Shown here: positions 56,252 through 64,000 of the stretch, piece after piece
Position numbering within the stretch: the first letter of the stretch is position 1
Layout: every line of letters begins with the position of its first letter
Assembly (NCBI GenBank): GCA_039707655.1
Contig: CM077666.1
Location: 246,170,166-246,234,165, forward strand
DNA length: 64,000 nt
Source of the DNA: Elymus sibiricus
Lineage: Eukaryota; Streptophyta; Magnoliopsida; Poales; Poaceae
Reading direction: 5' to 3'
Notes under the pieces: generated by a model
Database searches by the model: none
Seen by the model: the letters and a program-made list of their open reading frames with translations, nothing else
What the model was told of the DNA's origin: nothing
Translations under genes and position numbers: made by a program

Positions 56252-59200
56252 ATGAGTGATCGTGCGTGGATGTACACCGGTCACACTAGTCAGAAAGAGA
56301 GGACCGATGAATGGTTAACAAAAACCAAGGGGTTTGTGAGAGCCGCATTTGCAAATGGCCAGAGAAAAACCTGGTGCCCCTGTGTCCGGTGCGACAACTA
56401 TAATAAGAGGACAGAGCTTGAAATGAGTAAACACCTACAGAAGTGGGATTTTACGCTTGCTTATACGGTCTGGACATTTCATGGTGAGTCTGCCCAACGT
56501 GACAGAGCTGAGGTGGGCCGTCGTCACATCGACGAGCATGGTACCGGGATCGAAGACATGGTGGAAGACTTTGATGATGCTCGGGATTCGGACGATGAGA
56601 TGGAGGAATCTGCAAAGGCCTTCAATGATATGTTGGAGTCTTCAAAACGTCCTCTCCACGAGCACACTGAGCTTTGTCAGCTGGATGCCATCGCACAAGT
56701 AATGGCTCTGAAGGCTCAATTCAACTTGGGCAGAGAATGCTACGACGCGATGATGACACTATTTGGACGCTTTCTACCCAAAGGCCATGTAATGCCTGCA
56801 AACCTGTACCAGTCGGACAAAATCCTCCGTGTACTTAAGATGCCCTATGAGAAGATAGATGCCTGTGAGAATGGATGTGCCTTATTTAGGCTTGAGTATG
56901 CGGACTTGAACTATTATCCCATTTGCAAGTCTTCCAGGTATGTTGTGGTAGACAACGGTATGGGTGAGAAGAGTCAGACAAAAATCCCAGTTAATGTTCT
57001 TCGGTATATGCCAATCATACCAAGACTTCAACGTCTTTTCATGGTCGAAGAGACGGCCAGACAGATGACATGGCACAAATTGGGCAAAAGAACCGAACTA
57101 GATGCAGATGGGAATCAGATGTTGGTACACACAACGGACGCTTTTGCGTGGAAGCACTTCGATGCAATACATCATGATAAAGCGGCAGATCCAAGGCATC
57201 CTCGAGTCGCCATCAGGACGGATGGGTTCAGTGTGTTTGGTATGATGGCAGCCCAATACAGTTGTTGGCCTTTATTTGTCATTCCACTCAATCTCCCCCC
57301 GGACAGATTATGCAAAGAAAGAACATTTTCCTGACGTTGATAATTCCGGGGCCCAACTATCCGGGGAAGAGTATGAATGTGTACATGCAGCCGCTTAAGG
57401 ATGAATTGCAAGAAGCTTGGGATAATGGGATCAAGACATATGACGCCGCTACAAAAAAAACTTCCTAATGCATGTGTGGTACATGTACTCGATGCATGAC
57501 TTGCCGGCGTATGCGCTATTCGTTAGCTGGTGTGTGCATGGAAGGTTCCCGTGCCCCACATGCAAGGCAGCTCTTGAGTTTCGTTGGCTGGATGCGGGTC
57601 GCAAGTATTCTTGCTTCGACTTGCATAGACAGTTCCTGGATCCTCGCCATAAGTTCAGAAAAGACAAGAAGAAATTCATCAAAGGTAGAGTTGTCAAAAA
57701 CTCTGCACCACCTGCGTTGACATGCCAACAGACCCTGGATCAGTTAAACGCTCTCGAGCCAGATCCAGAGCGTCCAGGGTATTTCAAGGGGTATAATTCG
57801 GAACACGCCTGGACTCACAAGACATGCTTGTGGGATCTGCCTTACTTCACAGACCTCCTTTGCCCACACAACATCGACATGATGCACACTGAAAAGAATG
57901 TCACCGAGGCCCTCTTTGGTACATTGTTCGGCATAGAGGGGAAGTCAAAGGATAATCCTAAGGCTAGAGTCGATCAGGAGGCTCTATGTGATAGACCGTT
58001 ACAAAACATGCGACAACCGAAAGGAAAGCAGAACTGGACGAAGCCAAAGGCATGGTTCAATCTTGGAAGGCCAGATATGAGGGAAATTATCCTGTGGGTG
58101 AAAAAGGAGTTGATGTTCCCCGATGGGTATGCAGCAAATCTAAAGAGGGGAGCGAGTCTTGTAAAATTGAAAATATTTGGTCTCAAGAGTCATGATTGGC
58201 ACATATGGCTTGAGCGGGTAATGCCGGTGATGTTGCGTGGCTTTATCCCTGAGGATGAATGGCTAGTACTGGCAGAGCTGAGCTATTTCTTCCATGTTCT
58301 TTGTGCGAAAGAACTATCGCCTGGCTTGCTAGATGAAATGGAAGAGTTGGCGTCGGAGTTGATCTGCAAGTTAGAGAAGATCTTCCCACCGGGCTTCTTT
58401 AATCCAATGCAGCATTTGATTTTGCATCTCCCGACCGAGGCACGATTGGGGGGGGGCCCGTGCAGAATCGTTGGTGCTACGCAACTAAGAGGATGCAGAA
58501 GACGCTTCGAGCAAAATGTAAAAATAAACGTAGAATTGAAGCATCGATGGCCGAGGCATTCATTACTGAGGAGGCGGCAAACTTCGTGACAACACACTAC
58601 GAAGCCAAAAATCGTCATTTGCATAATCCGAAGCCTCGGTACAATGCTGGCGACCCTAAAAAGGGTGGATCCAACCTCAGCCTATTCAAAGGGAAGCTCG
58701 CACCAGCCGGTGCTTCGAAACCAATACCGTTGGATGTCGAAGAATGGCGGACCATTTCGTTGTATATCTTCAACAATCTAACAGAAGTGCGGCCGTACAT
58801 CGAGTAAGTTCTCGGTACATTGTTTCGCAACTTCTAATTCCTTTGAACTGCTCTTATTCCCGGATATTTGATACAGTCGATACGTCGCCAAATTCTCGTA
58901 TGGAGCGGTGATCCAAAAGGATTCCGTCGAAGAGTATGAGCTTCTGGCAAAGCATGGAGGCGGCTATCCCGGTTTCATCTCTTGGTTCAAACAAACGGTA
59001 ATTTCCATTAGACCATTTCATTTCTTCGTCTAATTTGCGGCTAATGCAACAATCCTTCCGTATTAAACTTGTAGGCTAATTCAGAGTCAATGGACGCTGA
59101 ATTGAGACAAGTCGCTAATGGTTTTGACTATAAGGTCCGTTCATTTGACAAATATGACATCAACGGGTATCGCTTTCATACCTTTGGCAAAGAGCTATCT

Positions 59201-59971
59201 ATGGCCGACCGAAAGTCTACAAATTGTTGTGTCTCTGCTATCGGCGAAGGAGATACCGAGTATTATGGAAGAGTTGAAGCAATTTATGAACTTCTATTCT
59301 ATGGTGAAAACCCACCGAACGTCGTAGTCTTCAAATGTTATTGGTTCCAACCGAAGGAGACTAGAAGGACTCATGAACATTTAGGGCTAGTCGAAATCAA
59401 ACAAAGCACCCATTTAGATGTTCCCGATGTCTATATTACGGCTCAACAGGCGACCCAAGTTTTCTATCTACCGTGGGCCTGCCAAACTGATCCAAATCTG
59501 AATGGTTGGGATGTCGTTTATGAAGTGCCGCCACGTGTTAGACCACCTCCCCCCAATGAAGAGGATTATGAACCTCACATTAACCCAGACACACATGAAG
59601 GAGAATTCTTCCAAGAAACACGTCTTTCCAAAAAATGTTTCAAGAACCGCTCTACTTCACCCCAGAACATTGAAGTAGACAGCGACAGTGAATCCGACTT
59701 CACCCCTGAGCCGGAACAAGAAGAGCCGGAACAAGAAGAGGTTACTGCTGCGGATGACCTGTCAATGCTTGACCGATTACGTAAAGGAGGCGTTCCACAT
59801 GTTGATGCATTTATTGATGATGATGATGAGCACGTCATTACTGATAGTGATGATGATGATGCATTAATTGACCCCGGAGCATATATAGACGATGAAGATG
59901 ATGAGCACGTCAGTTTATTAGTTCATGTCAGGTATTCAATTATTATTATGTACATATATATTATTAATTAG
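56252..59971 (+). pseudogene. TNP2/TNPD-like CACTA transposase, three frameshifts
   Basis: TNP2-like proteins cut and move CACTA elements. The ATG at 56252 begins MSDRAWMYTGHTSQKERTDE, a transposase-associated domain with the CPCVRC motif (about residues 1-75). The Transposase_21 domain follows (IIPGPNYPGKSMNVYMQPLK, YSMHDLPAYALF, CDRPLQNMRQPKGKQNW), then a DUF4218-type part (WLVLAELSYFFHVLCAKELS) and, in exon 3, a DUF4216-type part (YRFHTFGKE...GEGDTEYYGRVEAIYELLFY) with an acidic tail. Exons are 56252-58803, 58877-58997 and 59075-59931. The end is either a stop at 59969-59971 or a splice to 60061. The frame shifts in a C6 run (57295-57300), an A8 run (57453-57460) and a G9 run (58448-58456). 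Confidence 0.93.
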
Positions 59972-60070
59972 TTCATGTTAGGTATTCCATTTTTTATTAT
60001 TCATGTCGGTATTAAATTTTTTTATGTTGTACTAATTTCGTTTACTCTTTGTCATGGCAGGTGTTGAAAG

Positions 60071-62545
60071 ATGGTGGGCGCGGGTCCGGAGCGCTCCGAG
60101 GCTCCTTCTTCGTCGGCGCGTGGTGGGAGGGGTTCCATTCCACCCGTACCTCTCCGCCGAGCGTTGTTGGACAGTATGGGGACACCATCGGGCCCTTCTT
60201 CGTCGGCGTCGGTGCCCACCGGGGGACGAGGTCGGGGAGGGAAGAAGAGAGGAGGTAGATCAAGACGTGGCCGCGGGAGAGGACGTAGGCAGGCTCGTAC
60301 GCCTTCCTCGCCGCCACCCCCAGCTGATTCACCCGAGCACGTGACTGCTAGGGTGGACCCGTCCGAGGAGGAGGCTACGCGGACTCCGGTCCACGAGCCT
60401 CGGGTCGACGGGCCTTCGGCCGACGAGACTTCGGCCCACGAGACTCCGGACCAGGCTACGTCCCAGGAGACGTCCGGATGGGGTACCTGGTTGGATCCGC
60501 CTGCAGGGCCGAGTGGCCATGCTGATGGTGGCGGGGATTCGGCTGATAGCGAGGGCGAGGTGGTTGAGGGGGCCACCGTCTACCAGCGTGGTTGTACACG
60601 GCTCCCGACCGTGCCGGCGACCCGCGAGCAGAGGTGGTTGATTTTCCCTGATGGGGAGAGGTAAGTGCATTTACTCTTTGTGTACCTTTTGCCTTCACGT
60701 TTCTTCAAATATCTAATGCGTTGGCCTTGTCATACTGCAGGGGTTGGGACCACGCTCCGGATGTCCGCAGGCCCAACACCGTCCTTGGTGTGCTTTGCCG
60801 GCAAAACTTCCCGGGGTTTGTCACGTTGCCCGGTGAGGGTCAGGTTCCACAGCTAGGATTGAGCTGGGAGCACTACTTGGCTGCCCCGGCCCCGCCGGAG
60901 GAGATGATCGACGGTGTCTTGTGCCACACGAGGGCAGAGATGGTGATCAGAAAGTTTTGGGTAATTTCTCCTTTACACAATTAAAAATCTTCAAATAGCT
61001 AGTTATTGTACTAATCAATGTTGTCTCGTTTGATTGCAGACCTTCTACAGTTGTGAGGAGGGATACGAGGAGGCCGCGGCACAGGTTATCGATGGCGCGT
61101 GCAAGCGCCTACTACAAAACTTACGGCACGAGGCTCGAGTGCAGGCTGTTCGAGACTACTACGCCTCGCGTGGTATTAAGAAGACCAAGCAGGCGTGCCG
61201 TGAAAAGTTTCTGAAGAAGGAGCAGTACATGACGGTAATTACCTATTCGTAAGGCCTTGTACTTAGTTTCCTTGATTTGATTCGTAGGCGTAGCGCACAA
61301 GTTTCTCTTTACTAACTTAGGTGCCCCCGAGATGGTGTGCGGATCAGATGGATTGTTGGGAGGTGTTGGTGGATGAGTGGTGCTCAGACCAATGGCTAGC
61401 CCTCCACAACAATGCCAAGGACCGGCGTGCCCAAATGGAAGGTGTGCCACACCATCAAGGCAGTGCCAACTTATATCAGTTCGGGCGGAACTGGGTATGT
61501 GGTTTGCTTCATGATTCATGCAATTCATTCTTCATGCTAGCTTGAGCCCTTTAATTACTAATTTACTCTGTTCCTCTCTTTTAGGGGCGATACAATAAGG
61601 CGGAGGTGCCAGAGGTGTACGACCTCTATGCCATGGCCCATACTGCCTCGTACAAGAAGGTCAAGGCATTCTCTGCGTCTGACCTCGATCATCCAGAGAG
61701 CTTCACCAACATCTCCTCGCACAACAAGCTCGTGAGGTACAGAGATGAGGGGAAGGCGAGGAAAGGGGATGACTTTAACCCGAGCCAGGGTCCCATTGAT
61801 CCAGAGCTGGTGATGATATCTGGTGGCGGGAGGTCCCATGGCTCGATAGCCATTGGAGATGGACTTTACATTGTCCTAGCACTCTCTCGGAGATCAAGGC
61901 GCGCCAAACGAGCTCCGCCCCTGAGATAAGGCCTCGTCCACGGCCAATGGAGCTCGCCATCGAGGTTAGTTATACGGACTCAGATTTCTTTCCTCTCCAT
62001 TACATTGTGTGTGCGTCTGCTCGATGATTACAATGCTAACGAGGAGTGGTGTTGCAGGCTGCTATTCAGAAAGAGAGAGAGAAAACCCAGGCGCTTCTGC
62101 AGGAGAGGGACGGGCAGGCGGCGGAGAAGGAGCGGGAGTTGGAGGAGAGGACGGCTAGGATGTTGGAGGAGGAGAGGGCACGGAATGACATGGCGAACCG
62201 GGCCATGTACGAGCTCCTCGTGGTAAGTTTCTTCTGTATATTAGCCAAATCATGCACTTAATGTTCGTTTCATTACTAACTAATATGACTGACTCGTCAA
62301 AACCAAATGTGCAGTCTGTGTGCGAGAAGACCGGTCAGACCCCTCCGCCGATGCCAGTCATTGCTCCGGGGACCACAGTGAGTTTCATTTGAATGGTCAT
62401 TAGTTACTAGTCTTAACATTTGAGTGTCATCATGCTAACGAGACATTGCAAATGATCTTTGGTGCAGCGTAACTCCAGACAAGCATCGCACGATCCTTCT
62501 CCAGGTGCTACCGGCACGAGCACCCCCAGTGCTTCAGCTCCGTGA
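60071..62545 (+). pseudogene. TNPA-like protein (Transposase_24 / Ptta-En-Spm type), one frameshift
   Basis: TNPA-like proteins bind the subterminal repeats of CACTA elements and assist transposition. Eight exons with GT/AG borders and fitting phases: 60071-60660, 60741-60960, 61040-61234, 61321-61494, 61585-61964, 62058-62222, 62315-62377 and 62468-62545. Exon 1 encodes a basic Gly/Arg-rich stretch (GRGRGGKKRGGRSRRGRGRG) and an acidic Pro-rich part. Exons 2-5 give the Transposase_24-type core (KKTKQACREKFLKKEQYMT, WCADQMDCWEVLVDEWCSDQ). Exon 6 is a Glu/Arg-rich coiled coil. In exon 5 the frame shifts by one base near 61855-61870, after which the continuing frame (EIKARQTSSAPEIRPRPRPM) reaches the donor. 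The ATG lies 10 bp after an acceptor at 60060. Confidence 0.88.
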
Positions 62546-63506
62546 TGACGGTAAGTTTTCTCTAGTGTTTTGCTTAACAAATGCATAATGACCTAGACTT
62601 AGCTTTATTTCCTCCAATATGCTTACCATAATGACCTAGACTTAGCTTTATTTCCTCCAATATGCTTACCATAATGACCTAAACTTAGCTTATTTTCCTC
62701 CAAAATGACATAATAAGCTTACTTAGCTCCAAAATGATCCATTTTACCTAAGTTAGCTCTAAAATGACCTAAGTTAGCTCTAATATGCTAAGTTAGCTCT
62801 AATATGCTTAGTTACCTAGGTTTGCTCAATAATGACATATACTTAGCTTACTTATGTCAAAAATGGCATAATTAGCTTACTTAGGTCAAAAATGGCATAA
62901 CAACCTTGGTAACCTCATAAATGTCATATACTTAGCTTATTTTCGTCCAAAATGACATAATAAGCTTACTTAGCTCCAAAATGATCCATTTTACCTAAGT
63001 TAGCTCCAAAATGACCTAAGTTAGCTCTAATATGCTTAGTTACCTAGGTTAGCTCAATAATGACCTATACTTAGCTTACTTATGTCAAAAATGGCATAAT
63101 ATGCTTAGTTAACTCAAAAATGGCATAATTACCTAGGTTAGCTCAATAATGACCTATACTTAGCTTATTTAGTTCATTTATGACATAAGTAGCTTACTTA
63201 GCTCATAAATGGCATGATAACCTTGCTAAGCTCATAAATGTCATATACTTAGCTTACTTAGCTCATAAATGACATGATAACCTTGCTAAGCTCATAAATG
63301 TCATATACTTAGCTTACTTAGGTCAAAAATGGCATGATAACCTTGGTAAGCTCATAAATGTCATATACTTAGCTTACTTAGCTCATAAATGGCATGATAA
63401 CCTTGGTAAGCTCGCATTGATGGAGTGATTCTTTTTACTTTCTTCTTCTTCTTCTTCTTCTTCTTCTAGTCTTCTTCTTCTAACTTTCTTATTTCCCATT
63501 TTGCAG
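62546..63506. repeat. Minisatellite-rich 3' intron of the TNPA-like gene
   Basis: A donor (GACG/GTAAG, 62550/62551) just after the TNPA-like stop and an acceptor (TTTGCAG at 63506) suggest an intron in the 3' UTR. It is filled with degenerate repeats of ATAATGACCTA..CTTAGCTTA type; a 43-bp unit is duplicated at about 62587-62672. Units of about 60 bp (GGCATGATAACCTTGGTAAG...) recur between about 63200 and 63415. A CTT repeat lies at 63442-63480. Confidence 0.75.
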
Positions 63507-63720
63507 ATTTCATTCACTTCACGAAAGCTTGCATTGATGGAGTGCTTCTTTTTTACTTTTTGTTTTGATTTTGTACCTTTGAACAATGTGGAACTTGCTA
63601 TATGGATGAAACTATTGTAATATGTATGGATGGAACTATGTATGTGGAACTTGCTATGTATGTATGGATGAAACTTATGTGTTGGATATCTCATATGTTT
63701 GCTGTGAAACTTGCCCTGTG
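63507..63720 (+). other. Predicted 3' UTR exon of the TNPA-like gene
   Basis: After the acceptor at 63506, AT-rich sequence with repeated TGTGGAACTTGCTATATGGATG-like words. GCTTGCATTGATGGAGTG here (63529-63546) repeats GCTCGCATTGATGGAGTG at 63411. No clear poly(A) signal could be chosen. Confidence 0.35.
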
Positions 63721-63807
63721 AAATATATATATATATATATCATATATTTGCTGTGAAAATGCTTGGATATAAGAAAAAACAGAATAAAAAGAGGCAATGC
63801 AGGCTCT

Positions 63808-64000
63808 TTGCCGTCTGTGGCCACGTGGCAGCAATCTGTGCAACCTGGGAGCACTGGGGGCTGACCCATTTGGTCACTTTGCCGTCTGTGGCAGACGGCA
63901 AAGGATGGCGTGGTTTGCCGTCTGTGGCAGACGGCAAAGAGGTGGCAGCGGCAGATGGCAAAGAGCGGGGAGGGTGACGGGGGCTGACCCATTTGGTCAC
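63808..64000. repeat. Right subterminal repeats of the CACTA element
   Basis: Palindromes with arms CTTTGCCGTCTG and CAGACGGCAAAG lie at 63877-63903 and 63914-63939. GGGGGCTGACCCATTTGGTC is directly repeated at 63856 and 63979, a 123-bp period. The centre of the palindrome differs from the left end (TGG against CTAG). Confidence 0.88.

Larger units (their letters stand above)
53757..64000 (+). mobile_element. CACTA (En/Spm-type) DNA transposon, right end outside window
   Basis: Starts CACTACTGGAATCAGAGG directly after satellite sequence ending TGA, a possible 3-bp target duplication. It contains palindromic subterminal repeats with the half-site CTTTGCCGTCTGC, a GC-rich leader, a TNP2-like transposase gene, a TNPA-like gene and, from about 63808, right-side subterminal repeats. 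The right terminal inverted repeat lies beyond 64000. Both genes are on the plus strand, in the usual order of plant CACTA elements. Frameshifts in both suggest this copy is not fully active, although the TNP2 breaks all lie in homopolymers. Confidence 0.95.

Overview
This window reads as intergenic, repeat-dominated DNA of a large grass genome, most likely Triticeae (wheat, Aegilops, barley or rye relatives). Reasons: a solo LTR with BARE/WIS/Angela-type ends; two minus-strand gypsy fragments with Athila-like tRNA-Asp primer sites; a chromovirus with 4.1-kb LTRs; a CACTA transposon; Tourist-like and foldback MITEs; spliceosomal introns. No intact host gene was found. Host-gene remains are an F-box/FBD pseudogene, a truncated first exon at 23394-23583 and a small interrupted fragment at 15803-15951.

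Layout. 1-3427: 5' part of a minus-strand gypsy element (gag with an in-frame stop, primer site, LTR). 3428-12429: low-complexity intergenic DNA with a Tourist-like MITE (3962-4415), three copies of a degenerate module, an (AT)34 tract, a pyrimidine-rich degenerate repeat field, a duplicated G-box-bearing segment (about 8063-8325 and 10985-11280) and a foldback element (11650-12052). 12430-15802: a truncated gypsy copy. 16970-20440: a three-exon F-box/FBD/LRR pseudogene whose first exon is split by a solo copia LTR (17067-18825) with a perfect CGGCG target duplication. 21230-about 22040: an LTR-like block rich in GCGGTACTACCGC palindromes. 22901-23583: a 50-bp minisatellite followed by a truncated first exon.

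23584-53756: a tandem satellite array of about 655-bp monomers and about 478-bp deletion monomers, organised in two higher-order repeat (HOR) registers. The left part has a 2.44-kb period (3 long + 1 short) and the right part a 5.53-kb period (7 long + 2 short). One monomer carries both a 5'-truncated RTE-type LINE (30588-30972, 20-bp target duplication) and an LTR retrotransposon (31262-42170, target duplication ACCAC). Removing the insertions restores the normal monomer length. The retrotransposon has complete LTRs but has lost gag, protease and most of the reverse transcriptase. It keeps one open RNase H-integrase-chromodomain frame, and its LTRs hold a spliceable gene-like reading frame.

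53757-64000 (continuing past the edge): a CACTA (En/Spm-type) transposon inserted in the satellite. It has CACTACTGG termini, 28-bp palindromic subterminal repeats, a GC-rich leader, a TNP2/TNPD-like transposase gene with three frameshifts (each in a homopolymer) and an eight-exon TNPA-like gene (Transposase_24 type). The most unusual content is upstream of the transposase, in predicted leader introns: two tandem short hairpins with the same loop and flanks but different, compensatorily changed arms (55141-55385), and a long hairpin with about 95-bp arms (55902-56117). The short pair looks like a transposon-borne microRNA-type locus and is the best candidate here for an undescribed system.
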